A DNA stretch of 10,543 bases from RGIG426 sp045639905 (GCA_045639905.1 JAZUDZ010000002.1:1-10543); one strand, 5' to 3'. Positions 1 through 5,608 are shown, numbered from the stretch's first letter. Translations and numbers: made by a program. The notes: generated by a model from the sequence alone, not told the origin.

Positions 1-219
1 ACGTTTCTTTCAATATCATCGAAAAGTAAAGTTAAAACATCGGCGCAGGAGTTGTTCTTTGTAAATTGAAAGCCGAAACCGTCAGTATGTGTATCCTGAA
101 TTGAGATGACAGCATAGCGATCGGTGCGCTGAGCAAATTCAGCCAATCCGACCGGATAGTAATGCTCTAATACATAATCGAACGCATCATACACAGACTT
201 TACAAGAACTTTTTTCATC
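1..219 (-). CDS. Phosphatase-like protein, N-terminal fragment
   Basis: This gene starts inside the window and runs off its left edge, so only the first 73 residues are visible. The start ATG at 219-217 has a GGAGG ribosome binding site 6 nt upstream. The fragment begins MKKVLVKSVYDAFDY and contains AVISIQDTHTDGF, then ends with ADVLTLLFDDIERN. From memory, this pattern (an 'ISI.D' strand followed by 'L.L.FDDIE') is the N-terminal part of a small bacterial family annotated as predicted tyrosine or dual-specificity phosphatases. The catalytic HCxxGxxR loop would lie beyond base 1 and cannot be checked here. It is the last cassette in the visible array, preceded by a partial junction repeat at 242-285. 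The family assignment is tentative, but the reading frame is convincing. Confidence 0.6.
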
Positions 220-241
220 GTGAACCTCCATGAAGTGGAAT

Positions 242-285
242 GATAATGTGCATAACATGAAGTAAATAAACTGGGATTTTATCAC
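242..285 (-). repeat. Junction repeat, left-end form
   Basis: On the coding strand this reads TGATAAAATCCCAGTTTATT, a close match to the array's left-end consensus TAAATTCCAGTTTG. It overlaps the TGA stop of the 53-residue membrane gene. TGATAA and TTATCA at its two ends are complementary. The right-hand core AAATTAGAATTT is not recognisable before the next gene. Confidence 0.5.
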
Positions 286-443
286 ATTGGTGAAGTAACC
301 CACATATAGGCTAAAACAGTAATGCTTATTGCCATCACAATCAATATACCGAGACCAACTGCTTTGTTCTTTTGGGCAAATGCAAGAACAGCAAGTCCAA
401 TCAATATAACATAAAAGAAAGCCAACCACATAGTAAAACTCAT
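282..443 (-). CDS. Small integral membrane protein (53 aa)
   Basis: A 53-codon gene starts MSFTMWLAFFYVILIGLAVL and ends in TGA. The ATG at 443-441 has GGAGGA 6 nt upstream, and a junction core (458-470) lies just before that. The protein has two hydrophobic stretches, about residues 4-23 and 29-48, separated by a short polar turn (AQKNKAVG). It should therefore be a hairpin membrane protein with both ends on the same side. I do not recognise a family. Evidence for it being real is the strong ribosome binding site, hydrophobic pattern, and exact fit between two junction repeats. A longer open frame over the same bases in another register (about 187-429) is a shadow. Confidence 0.65.
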   Translation of the reverse strand: MSFTMWLAFFYVILIGLAVLAFAQKNKAVGLGILIVMAISITVLAYMWVTSPM

Positions 444-457
444 GGAAACTCCTCCGT

Positions 458-470
458 AATTTAGAATTTG
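458..470 (-). repeat. Junction repeat, solo right core
   Basis: The coding-strand sequence CAAATTCTAAATT sits between a stop codon (471-473, end of the CPBP reading frame beyond its internal stop) and the GGAGGA of the next gene. Only the right core of the junction repeat is present here. Confidence 0.6.
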
Positions 471-539
471 TTATTCCTCGAGAGTATACTCTTCAAAGCC
501 GAACTGTTCCAACACCTCTTTTGGATTTTGGGCAAACAA
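471..539 (-). pseudogene. In-frame C-terminal tail of the CPBP gene after an internal stop
   Basis: Reading on from the CPBP stop codon in the same frame gives 22 further sense codons, starting LFAQNPKEVLEQ and ending EEYTLEE. They then reach a TAA directly abutting the junction core. The stretch has a plausible amphipathic coding character, and at every comparable junction the gene ends at or within a few bases of the repeat. The simplest reading is that the TAA at 542-540 is a nonsense mutation, for example from CAA or GAA, that shortens the protein by 22 residues. Read-through, a sequencing error, or plain non-coding sequence are the alternatives. Confidence 0.5.
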
Positions 540-1256
540 TTATTGCTCATTTTCGGCAGTCATTTTTCTCACCAGCAGGAATCCATACACAGTTTCAAAG
601 ATCCACAATGCGGCCAGAATGACAAAGAAATAATACGGAGTCGTCTTGCCGCCACAAAAAATTCCGCCCAGAACATCAATAGCAAAGTGCGTAACGATTA
701 CGGAAACGAGGTCTTCTGTGTACAGGTATATTGCGCCGAAAACAATACCCACCACCAATGCCATGATCAATTGAAGAAGCAGCGATGCCATGTCCATACC
801 GCCCATGTTTGTCAGATGTACCAAGCTGAATACAATCGCCGAAATCAGCACAATGGCTGTGGGACTGTCAAATTTTTTCTTTAGGTTGGAGATAAAGATT
901 CCGCGAAAAAGTACCTCTTCAAAAACTGCGGGTGCCAAACCGATTAACAAAACAGGAACTGTTATTGCGTTTGGAGTCCCGCCGCCACTTATAAAATGAT
1001 ATGGGATCTTATATATTGCCAGTAACAGTGCAGGTAACATGGGGACTAATCCCTTAAACGAATTGCCGAAAGTGAAACTCTTGTGAAAGGCAGCAAGAAA
1101 AGCAATTCCTATCAGTATTCGTGCAATTGATGCGCTAACTTCATTGTTGCAGCCAAATGTGTTAAGTACTCCCGCAACAACACCTGCCAGTAACAAGCCA
1201 ATCAAAAATAAAATAATTTCAAAAATAATCGGGCGGTTTTCACTAATAGTTTTCAT
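540..1256 (-). CDS. CPBP-family intramembrane metalloprotease
   Basis: This 238-residue multi-pass membrane protein carries the CPBP (CAAX protease and bacteriocin-processing, 'Abi') motifs in order. They are EEVLFRG with E113, E114 and R118; FSLVH with F143 and H147; and THFAID with H190 and D194. These are the residues expected to bind the metal and activate water for cleavage inside the membrane. About eight hydrophobic segments surround them. Members process prenylated peptides or bacteriocins, or give self-immunity; the substrate here cannot be told. The ATG at 1256 follows a GGAG site. The gene lies between two junction cores (1271-1283 upstream, 458-470 downstream). The oddity is the stop: 22 further codons stay open in frame to the repeat boundary, so the protein may be prematurely terminated, though all catalytic motifs remain. 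Confidence 0.88.
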   Translation of the reverse strand: MKTISENRPIIFEIILFLIGLLLAGVVAGVLNTFGCNNEVSASIARILIGIAFLAAFHKSFTFGNSFKGLVPMLPALLLAIYKIPYHFISGGGTPNAITVPVLLIGLAPAVFEEVLFRGIFISNLKKKFDSPTAIVLISAIVFSLVHLTNMGGMDMASLLLQLIMALVVGIVFGAIYLYTEDLVSVIVTHFAIDVLGGIFCGGKTTPYYFFVILAALWIFETVYGFLLVRKMTAENEQ

Positions 1257-1270
1257 CTGAGGTCTCCATT

Positions 1271-1283
1271 AAATTCTAATTTG
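1271..1283 (-). repeat. Junction repeat, solo right core
   Basis: The coding strand reads CAAATTAGAATTT, taken here as the cleanest copy of the right core: two 5-base arms (AAATT, AATTT) around AG. It lies 2 nt after the lipoprotein stop codon and just before the GGAG site of the CPBP gene. No left half or stem is present. Confidence 0.65.
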
Positions 1284-1285
1284 TC

Positions 1286-1690
1286 TTAATATCCGTGGTC
1301 AACGTGAACCCATTCTCCGTTGTTCGTTCTTACTAAAATCCAATTCCAATTCTCATATGTGTAATTCGTGTTTAATGAACCATTACCACCATTACGTCCT
1401 ACGTAAAAAGATGATAATAAAACGATTACCTCATCCGCATTATTCCTATCCGCCCAATCTTGATAGTCTTTGGAATTATCATCACCCGCATAATAAATCT
1501 CTTTTAAAGTACAACCTTTCCAGTTGCTTTTAAACTCTTTTTTTATCGTCTCAATAGCAGATGTAATTTCTTCCTGCGAATACATTTCAGATTCAACATT
1601 ATGGGTTTTAACCTCACTTGTTTTACCGCCACATCCTACAAGCGAAAATATAATTATAAAGCACAATATAGTCGCTAATATCTTTTTCAT
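1286..1690 (-). CDS. DUF4829-like secreted lipoprotein (134 aa)
   Basis: The start ATG at 1690-1688 follows CGGAGG. An in-frame extension upstream to 1858 runs antiparallel to nothing but overlaps the SMR gene in another frame and is rejected. Residues 1-20 are a lipoprotein signal peptide (MKKILATILCFIIIFSLVGC) with lipobox LVGC and lipidated Cys20, so the mature protein should sit on the outer face of the membrane. The body contains YAGDDNSKDYQDWADR, ADEVIVLLSSF, and a C-terminal block with WNWILVRTNNGEWVHVDHGY. I recognise this as the pattern of DUF4829-type proteins of gut Firmicutes, whose function is unknown. The fold is probably a small alpha/beta cone. The SMR gene lies 26 bp upstream and the CPBP gene 29 bp downstream, with a repeat core at each junction. 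Confidence 0.75.
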   Translation of the reverse strand: MKKILATILCFIIIFSLVGCGGKTSEVKTHNVESEMYSQEEITSAIETIKKEFKSNWKGCTLKEIYYAGDDNSKDYQDWADRNNADEVIVLLSSFYVGRNGGNGSLNTNYTYENWNWILVRTNNGEWVHVDHGY

Positions 1691-1706
1691 ATTCACATAC
1701 CTCCGC

Positions 1707-1718
1707 AAATTCGGATTT
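1707..1718 (-). repeat. Junction repeat, solo right core
   Basis: The coding-strand AAATCCGAATTT overlaps the TAA stop codon of the SMR gene and is followed at once by the CGGAGG of the lipoprotein gene. Arms AAAT.. and ..ATTT flank a divergent centre. Confidence 0.55.
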
Positions 1719-2040
1719 ATGATGCAGTTCCAAAGCTGTTTAGAAATACTACTCCGGTTACAATCAAAACAAGCGATAATACTCCAATTAAGTTCAGTTT
1801 CTCTCCGAATACAAACCAAGATATAAGTGCTGTTGCCGCAATCCCAACTCCGCACCAAGTGGCATACACAGCGGCAAGATTAAGCTTCAGCAAAACTCTG
1901 GACAAAAGATAGCAGCTTGCAGCATAAGCAATAAGGCTCGCCAGTGAAGGTAACAGTTTTGAAAAACCCTCCGCATACTTCATACAAGTAGTGGCAAATA
2001 CTTCGCAGCCGATGGCAGCAAATAATAGTAAATAAGACAC
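1717..2040 (-). CDS. Small multidrug resistance (SMR) efflux protein, EmrE/Qac subtype
   Basis: This 107-residue protein has four hydrophobic helices and belongs to the SMR family. These are dual-topology dimers that export lipophilic cations in exchange for protons. The essential membrane-embedded glutamate is Glu13 (GCEVF), equivalent to EmrE Glu14. Tyr59 and Trp62 (VYATWCGVG) match EmrE Tyr60 and Trp63. The segment TTCMKYAEGFSKLLPS follows the Qac-type pattern TTLMKxxEGFTRLxPS rather than the guanidinium-exporter (Gdx) type. The start is GTG at 2040-2038, placed 7 nt after GGAGG. A good promoter and a 5' hairpin lie upstream, so the gene can be expressed alone. SMR genes are classic cargo of integron cassettes, which fits the setting. 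Confidence 0.92.
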   Translation of the reverse strand: MSYLLLFAAIGCEVFATTCMKYAEGFSKLLPSLASLIAYAASCYLLSRVLLKLNLAAVYATWCGVGIAATALISWFVFGEKLNLIGVLSLVLIVTGVVFLNSFGTAS

Positions 2041-2084
2041 TTCATTTCCTCCGATTTATCTGAACAATAAGCTTTCCTGCCTTC

Positions 2085-2099
2085 GTCAGAAACACTGAC
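2085..2099 (-). promoter_or_regulatory. Hairpin at the 5' end of the SMR transcript
   Basis: GTCAG and CTGAC form a perfect 5-bp stem around a 5-nt loop, starting about 5 nt after the predicted transcription start. SMR genes can be controlled by guanidine riboswitches, but I cannot match the ykkC or mini-ykkC loops (paired ACGR hairpins). It may simply stabilise the mRNA. Confidence 0.3.
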
Positions 2100-2110
2100 T
2101 GTTTGAACTC

Positions 2111-2140
2111 ATTTTAAATCAGCACGCTCTGCATTGTCAA
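2111..2140 (-). promoter_or_regulatory. Promoter of the SMR gene
   Basis: TTGACA (2140-2135, perfect -35) is followed after 18 bp by TAAAAT (2116-2111, one mismatch from TATAAT). The predicted start point is near 2104, giving a leader of about 64 nt before the GTG. This is the best-matching sigma-A promoter seen in the window. Confidence 0.7.
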
Positions 2141-2199
2141 ATGTGCGTAAAAGTAGCCAAGCTTTTCTTACTTGAGTGCCGGTTCATAACAATAGTGAA

Positions 2200-2225
2200 G
2201 CCGACCAACATTTCTGCTGATCGGC
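2200..2225 (-). terminator. Strong hairpin between the zinc-ribbon and SMR genes
   Basis: On the minus strand, 11 nt GCCGATCAGCA pairs with TGTTGGTCGGC around a GAAA tetraloop, with two G·U pairs in the stem. It is followed by TTCACTATTGTT, which is only moderately T-rich, so termination would be weak or factor-aided. It lies downstream of the zinc-ribbon gene and upstream of the SMR promoter, the expected place for a terminator. Confidence 0.5.
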
Positions 2226-2235
2226 TCTGCCTTAC

Positions 2236-2279
2236 TTGTTATTCGATTCTTCTCACGGCTTCAAACCGGGATTTTTATG
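2236..2279 (-). repeat. Junction repeat, degenerate left-end form
   Basis: The coding strand reads CATAAAAATCCCGGTTTGAA, matching the left-end consensus TAAATTCCAGTTTG with an extra A and one substitution. It lies about 29 nt after the zinc-ribbon stop. No clear right core follows. Confidence 0.4.
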
Positions 2280-2307
2280 GTTAAGTGAATTCTGATTCTT
2301 TTAATCG

Positions 2308-2535
2308 TCAACCTTTTACATCTGTATCAAAAATCATTTTCTTACAACCCTTACAATAGAAACTATCTATACTGAATTTTGTCAAAGTATAATTTGCATC
2401 AATGAATCCTTTTTCTGTGAATGTTGATTCTATCAAACCAGTCTTTTCTCCGTCAGCATGCCACCTTACTCTTGCTCTTCCATCTCCGGTAATAACACCT
2501 TTAATCATCTCTTTATTGCAAAACGGACAATTCAT
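2308..2535 (-). CDS. Small zinc-ribbon protein (DUF6487-like, 75 aa)
   Basis: The protein begins MNCPFCNKEMIKGVITGDGR and near its C-terminus has FYCKGCKKMIFD. The CPFC (Cys3, Cys6) and CKGC (Cys61, Cys64) knuckles should bind one zinc ion. In between is a short beta-rich domain (VRWHADGEKTGLIE). This arrangement matches a family of short Firmicutes proteins with a PF20097/DUF6487-type domain. The function is not known; such proteins may act in nucleic-acid or protein binding, but nothing here decides. The ATG at 2535 is preceded by GAGGAA 7 nt upstream, and a junction core at 2551-2563 comes just before that. The stop is TGA, and 267 bp of mainly regulatory sequence separate it from the SMR gene. 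Confidence 0.8.
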   Translation of the reverse strand: MNCPFCNKEMIKGVITGDGRARVRWHADGEKTGLIESTFTEKGFIDANYTLTKFSIDSFYCKGCKKMIFDTDVKG

Positions 2536-2550
2536 TATAATTTCCTCTTC

Positions 2551-2563
2551 AAAATCTAATTTG
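2551..2563 (-). repeat. Junction repeat, solo right core
   Basis: The coding-strand sequence CAAATTAGATTTT differs from the clean core CAAATTAGAATTT at one arm position. It is followed after a few bases by the GAGGAA site of the zinc-ribbon gene. Confidence 0.6.
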
Positions 2564-2573
2564 TTTAATTCAA

Positions 2574-2698
2574 TTAGTCAAAACATATCGAACTAATCAG
2601 CACAACAACTTCTGAGTTGTCGTTTCGTATCCCATTTTTACGGTAAGTTCGAGCACAAATACTCTGGTTGCGGAGGCGGGAGATGAGCCAATTTCCTA
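2574..2698 (-). other. Intergenic segment with an open, start-less reading frame
   Basis: Between the DUF4097-like stop and the repeat core, one minus-strand frame stays open for about 40 codons. It includes LRNQSICARTYRKNG and NDNSEVVVL and ends in TAA at 2576-2574, but has no start codon or ribosome binding site. Near its upstream end is CTCATCTCCCGCCTCCGCA (2687-2669), which resembles the 3' end of a tRNA-Ser (T-arm and acceptor side). A 6-bp hairpin (ACAACT/AGTTGT, loop of 4) lies at 2605-2620. It could be a remnant of another element or of an att site. I cannot identify it. Confidence 0.3.
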
Positions 2699-3472
2699 TT
2701 AAACTTGCCTGCCGTTTATTATGGCTTCGCCCATATCAACATCCAGATTGAATTCAATATCCTCTTCCGGACGGGTTGTGTTTATTGTTATTCCGCCCAT
2801 AGAACTCTTAGCGGATACTTTTGCGAAGTCTCCGGAAATATCTGCACTTCCCATATCGACAGCGACTTCTACAGCTTCGCAGGCAACGCTCTTGATTTCG
2901 ATGCTTCCCATATCTGCTTCGGAATGCAGATTCTTGCAACTGATCTTATCCAAAGTGATATTTCCCATATCAACAGAGGCAGAGAAATCGGCGCATGATA
3001 TTTCGCTCAAACAAGCATTGCCCATGTCAATGTTAATGCTGATGGTATTAAGTTCAGTATTTTCAGGCAAAACCAATTCAATCATGGAGGAACCGGAACT
3101 GCTATTTCCGAGCTTTTTCAGGTCATCTATACCGTTGATTCCGAGATTGATTGAGGAGTTATCATTTTGCCCGGTAATTGAAAGCGTGTTACCGGATATG
3201 TAAGCTTTGGGAATAAGCTTTTCCGGAATCGAATAATTGACGCAAAATGCGTCTCCGTAGCTAATGGAAAAATTTGCGATGCAGAGGTCAATGTCCAGAC
3301 TCAAACTGCCGCTAAGTTCTTCCTTATTTAATTCAATCGAGCCCTCTTTTACTTCGCCGCAATCGTTAGGTGATAATTTCTTGGTCAAGTTGCATCCGCT
3401 TAACATTAACGTAGCGAGCATTACAAGAACGACAAATAGCGAAATGGGTTTTGCTTTGGATTTAATAGTCAT
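2699..3472 (-). CDS. DUF4097-like beta-solenoid lipoprotein (257 aa)
   Basis: I chose the ATG at 3472. A GTG four codons upstream (3484) lies directly against the AAGGAAG site, too close to be used. Residues 1-27 form a lipoprotein signal with lipobox LSGC and lipidated Cys27, so the protein should be anchored outside the cell. The rest is beta-rich with a degenerate repeat of about 20 residues: NIDMGNACL, SVDMGNITL, EADMGSIEI, VAVDMGSADI, KSSMGGITI, LDVDMGEAI. Such 'DMG' repeats are typical of DUF4097/DUF2807-type right-handed beta-solenoid proteins. Their role is unclear, though some act near anti-sigma or envelope-stress modules. The gene has its own AT-rich upstream region with three near-identical short repeats. 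A 163-bp gap follows it. Confidence 0.8.
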   Translation of the reverse strand: MTIKSKAKPISLFVVLVMLATLMLSGCNLTKKLSPNDCGEVKEGSIELNKEELSGSLSLDIDLCIANFSISYGDAFCVNYSIPEKLIPKAYISGNTLSITGQNDNSSINLGINGIDDLKKLGNSSSGSSMIELVLPENTELNTISINIDMGNACLSEISCADFSASVDMGNITLDKISCKNLHSEADMGSIEIKSVACEAVEVAVDMGSADISGDFAKVSAKSSMGGITINTTRPEEDIEFNLDVDMGEAIINGRQV

Positions 3473-3500
3473 GCCATAGTTCACTTCCTTCTGAATACAA

Positions 3501-3529
3501 TTCTATCATATCTATCATATTGTATCATA
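3501..3529 (-). promoter_or_regulatory. Three short direct repeats upstream of the DUF4097-like gene
   Basis: On the plus strand, TCTATCATA occurs at 3502-3510 and 3511-3519 and TGTATCATA at 3521-3529, spaced 9 to 10 bp, about one DNA turn. They lie 10 to 40 bp upstream of the ribosome binding site, in AT-rich DNA where a promoter is expected (for example TACAAT on the minus strand within the block). They could be a multi-site operator or chance AT-rich sequence. Confidence 0.4.
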
Positions 3530-3567
3530 AAAACAAGAAAAACTGCCATTTTAGGCGGCTTTATGCT

Positions 3568-3608
3568 GTGTTTGTCCCAAACGTTGTCTGGGAGTAGGGT
3601 GTTTGTCC
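3568..3608. repeat. Direct repeat GTGTTTGTCC with enclosed hairpin
   Basis: GTGTTTGTCC occurs at 3568-3577 and 3599-3608, exactly repeated 31 bp apart. Between and overlapping them, TCCCA (3575-3579) and TGGGA (3589-3593) form a 5-bp stem. Either copy can pair with the GACAAAC arm at 3633-3639 of the neighbouring junction repeat. Confidence 0.5.
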
Positions 3609-3650
3609 TAAAAGCACACCAGTGGGCATCTTGACAAACTGTGATTTATC
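3599..3650 (-). repeat. Junction repeat, long form lacking the right core
   Basis: The coding strand starts TAAATCACAGTTTGTC, matching the left-end consensus, and provides the TAA stop of the upstream 274-residue gene. GTTTGTC pairs perfectly (7 bp) with GACAAAC after a 25-nt loop. The usual AAATTAGAATTT does not follow. Confidence 0.55.
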
Positions 3651-4470
3651 TCTCTTTATCCAAAAGACCAAACATAGCCATATCGCTTGTCCACTTCAGG
3701 CCATTTTTCAGTGCAATAGCGTAATCAATAAACTGTTCTTTTCTGCTTCTGGAAACTGATCCTTGACCGGAACCGTATTTTTCTTGACCTGTTTTCTGTA
3801 CGAAGGCATTTTGAAGCCATCTGTCTAAGTGACTTTGAGGCAGATATCCGTTTGCTTTTGCTCTTTTTATTTGGTCGCTTGTTTCTGGATGAACGATCCA
3901 CTTATTATTCTCGCCATCCATATTTGGAGAAGAGAAACAATCTATTGCTCCGTCATAATTACCCTTGTCCAAATAAGCCAGTCCGGCAAGGCGTGGATTG
4001 TCTTCTCTGTGTGCAATGTAGTACCCGTCGAGGTCGCCGTATTCCAGTTCAACCATTTCCAAAAAATCAGAATAGTATTTCTCAAGGAAATCCAGAAGAT
4101 CTTCGCATAGTATAGCAATAGATTCATCACTACCGTCGCAATTGAATTCCTGAATTATTCTGGGAAATGTAGCGTCACAAAGTGCTCCGCTGTTTGCTCT
4201 TATTTTATCGGTAAATTTCAAGGAATCACCTGGACAAAGAATACTGAATTGTAGTTCATCAAATCGATGATACTTTACGGTAATATCCAACGAAAAAATC
4301 GCTTTTCCATTATCTACATCATGAAGAGCGTAAAAGGTATGGTAAAAGTAAGGGCCTGCTTTTTTGTAGATATCATGTTCGGCCGAGAGCTTTATCTTTC
4401 TTGCTTTTGTTGCTGACTTCAATACCTGGTAGAATTTCTTGTCAAATTCTCGAAACTGTTTATTATCCAT
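3646..4470 (-). CDS. Hypothetical protein (274 aa), family not recognised
   Basis: This soluble, mildly basic-to-neutral protein has no signal peptide or membrane segment. The N-terminal third (KARKIKLSAEHDIYKKAGPYF, then FSLDITVKYHRFDELQFSIL) reads as an alpha-beta domain loosely like the DUF4304-type N-terminus seen elsewhere in this array. The middle contains a TPR-like turn, LAGLAYLDKGNYDGAIDCFS (about residues 160-180). The C-terminal part has GYLPQSHLDRWLQNAF and a basic SRSRKEQF stretch. I cannot assign a function. The ATG at 4470 lies 25 nt after a long junction repeat and has no strong ribosome binding site, so translation may be weak. Its TAA stop is the first codon of the next junction repeat. 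Confidence 0.75.
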   Translation of the reverse strand: MDNKQFREFDKKFYQVLKSATKARKIKLSAEHDIYKKAGPYFYHTFYALHDVDNGKAIFSLDITVKYHRFDELQFSILCPGDSLKFTDKIRANSGALCDATFPRIIQEFNCDGSDESIAILCEDLLDFLEKYYSDFLEMVELEYGDLDGYYIAHREDNPRLAGLAYLDKGNYDGAIDCFSSPNMDGENNKWIVHPETSDQIKRAKANGYLPQSHLDRWLQNAFVQKTGQEKYGSGQGSVSRSRKEQFIDYAIALKNGLKWTSDMAMFGLLDKER

Positions 4471-4487
4471 ATTCGTTTACCACAACA

Positions 4488-4537
4488 GATTTTAACTTCT
4501 TGCCCATCAAGCCATACGGGCAAACTGGAACTTTACA
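4488..4537 (-). repeat. Junction repeat, full long form
   Basis: This is one of the fullest copies. The coding strand reads TAAAGTTCCAGTTTGCCC at the left end, including the TAA stop of the SUFU gene. TTGCCC and GGGCAA then pair (6 bp) around a 12-nt loop, followed by AGAAGTTAAAATC at the right. This right end contains GTTAAAA, the nearest thing in the array to an integron GTTRRRY core. CCAGT on the left arm has no partner and would be extrahelical. Confidence 0.75.
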
Positions 4538-5171
4538 CGACACTGGCTCTGTGAATGTCAACCGGGCCATGCAGAATCCCGTCGCTCATTTTCGCAATGA
4601 GCGCTTCACCGTCTTCAGCAAGTTTATACTCCATTTCAGACCTGTAAATCGGAATCGCATTGTAAACGATCAGATTGTCTCCGTTTTCCAGCGTCAGCGG
4701 CTCAATATCTTCGTCAAAGATGTCCAGCATCACGCCGCAGAGCTCCGTTTCTTCGGAAAATGGGTCACCGAAATCTATGTCATGGTATAAACCCAGCCAG
4801 CTCTTTTCCTGATACGGCATTCTGGCTAGCGTTTTCAGCATACGGATCGGCCAGTAGAATTTCTCTTCGTTGCTGTTGATATCCCAGTCCTTCGGAAGGC
4901 GTACTGCAATCTCAGCGCGGTTTATCTTTCCGTAACCGGAAGGGACCGGCATCTGATAGCCGCCCATGCCCATGGTTACCAAGGTGTAATAATCCCGCTT
5001 CTCGGACGGAGGGACAGGAATCACATCAATATGAAGATCCGGAGAAACAATCTCATGAATAACCTTATCGTAGTTTCCGATTCTGTCGGATACCATTTTC
5101 TCAAAGGCATTCAAATCCTTGTCAGACAGTAGCAGATCCGGCTCGTTTTTTCTTTTCTTAAACAGTCCCAT
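4533..5171 (-). CDS. SUFU-domain (Suppressor of fused family) protein
   Basis: This 212-residue cytosolic protein matches the bacterial SUFU domain (PF05076) along most of its length. Family features are LHIDVIPVPPSEKRDYYTLV followed by TMGMGGYQMPVP, then RAEIAVRLPKDWDI, then FYWPIRMLKTLARMPYQE, and later LCGVMLDIF. In bacteria, SUFU proteins are predicted immunity partners or accessory proteins of polymorphic toxins (established as a genomic prediction, not tested for this protein). No toxin gene is adjacent. Two ATG codons overlap the ribosome binding site region: GGAGG ends 2 nt before the first and 5 nt before the second, so I chose the second (5171). The TAA stop is part of the following repeat. 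Cargo without a partner is consistent with an orphan immunity gene. Confidence 0.88.
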   Translation of the reverse strand: MGLFKKRKNEPDLLLSDKDLNAFEKMVSDRIGNYDKVIHEIVSPDLHIDVIPVPPSEKRDYYTLVTMGMGGYQMPVPSGYGKINRAEIAVRLPKDWDINSNEEKFYWPIRMLKTLARMPYQEKSWLGLYHDIDFGDPFSEETELCGVMLDIFDEDIEPLTLENGDNLIVYNAIPIYRSEMEYKLAEDGEALIAKMSDGILHGPVDIHRASVV

Positions 5172-5183
5172 CATATCCTCCTG

Positions 5184-5263
5184 AAATTTAATTTAATCTT
5201 TTAAATCGGTGTTCCGACTTCAATAAAATTTCCATTTGTTATCGTTTACTAAATCTAAATTTA
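5184..5263 (-). repeat. Junction with two repeat cores and a hairpin
   Basis: Two core-like sequences bound this spacer: AAATCTAAATTTA (5251-5263, holding the upstream gene's TAA stop) and AAATTTAATTTAA (5184-5196, just before the SUFU ribosome binding site). Between them AAGTCGG pairs with CCGATTT around AACA (one G·U). Two cores in one spacer could mark a lost cassette or two fused sites. Confidence 0.5.
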
Positions 5264-5590
5264 AATGCCAAAATGAATAATGAATTTATCCTTTTGTTTA
5301 GCCTTCAATATTAGGTTCCTGAGTTCTTCAGTTCCATCTGTCCCTTCAAGAATTTCAATAATCTCGTTAAATGAAGAAGGCGGAATCAAGGTTACTCCGT
5401 AGTACGCTAAGCTCTTTTCCGGTCTGTCCAAAGTATGCCAGAAGCAATCCACAACAGATAATTTTTCTAATAAAGGCTCTATATAGTCATCATGGACCGA
5501 AATGCAATCATATTTCTCCGGCTCATAAGTATCATATCGTTTGTTTGGTTTTGGCTTTACATTCATGATTCCAAATTCATGATTTGCCAT
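5261..5590 (-). CDS. Conserved small protein ending FIIHFGI (109 aa)
   Basis: This soluble protein begins MANHEFGIMNVKPKPNKRYD, continues YEPEKYDCISVHDDYIEPLL, and has the central block FWHTLDRPEKSLAYYGVTLIPP. It ends AKQKDKFIIHFGI. I recall very similar proteins in gut Clostridia, variously called hypothetical or, misleadingly, short-chain dehydrogenase. There is no Rossmann GxxxGxG motif here, so the dehydrogenase label is not supported. The ATG at 5590 follows a G-rich site (GGGGTGG) about 8 nt upstream. A solo repeat core lies 19 bp upstream of the start, and the TAA stop lies inside the downstream core. The function is unknown. Confidence 0.8.
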   Translation of the reverse strand: MANHEFGIMNVKPKPNKRYDTYEPEKYDCISVHDDYIEPLLEKLSVVDCFWHTLDRPEKSLAYYGVTLIPPSSFNEIIEILEGTDGTEELRNLILKAKQKDKFIIHFGI

Positions 5591-5608
5591 TTATTGTTCC
5601 ACCCCATC

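Noticed and set aside
187..429. Minus-strand 80-codon frame rich in Cys
   Set aside because: It overlaps the 53-residue membrane gene in another frame; that gene has the GGAGGA site and a coherent two-helix pattern, this one does not.
468..884. Plus-strand open frame of 138 codons
   Set aside because: It runs antisense to the CPBP gene, has no ribosome binding site, and its product has no recognisable domain; every plus-strand frame in the window behaves the same way.
1691..1858. Upstream extension of the DUF4829-like lipoprotein
   Set aside because: It would bury the lipoprotein signal inside the protein and overlap the SMR gene; the ATG at 1690 has a good ribosome binding site.
2669..2687. 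Functional tRNA-Ser gene
   Set aside because: Only a 3'-end-like piece is present; there is no D-arm, anticodon arm or 5' acceptor strand upstream.
4488..4537. Canonical integron attC with GTTRRRY and RYYYAAC
   Set aside because: Only GTTAAAA is seen at the right end here and no matching RYYYAAC at the left; most other copies lack it, so I call the sites attC-like only.
5261..5590. Short-chain dehydrogenase annotation for the 109-residue protein
   Set aside because: No Rossmann glycine motif or YxxxK catalytic pair, and the protein is far too short.
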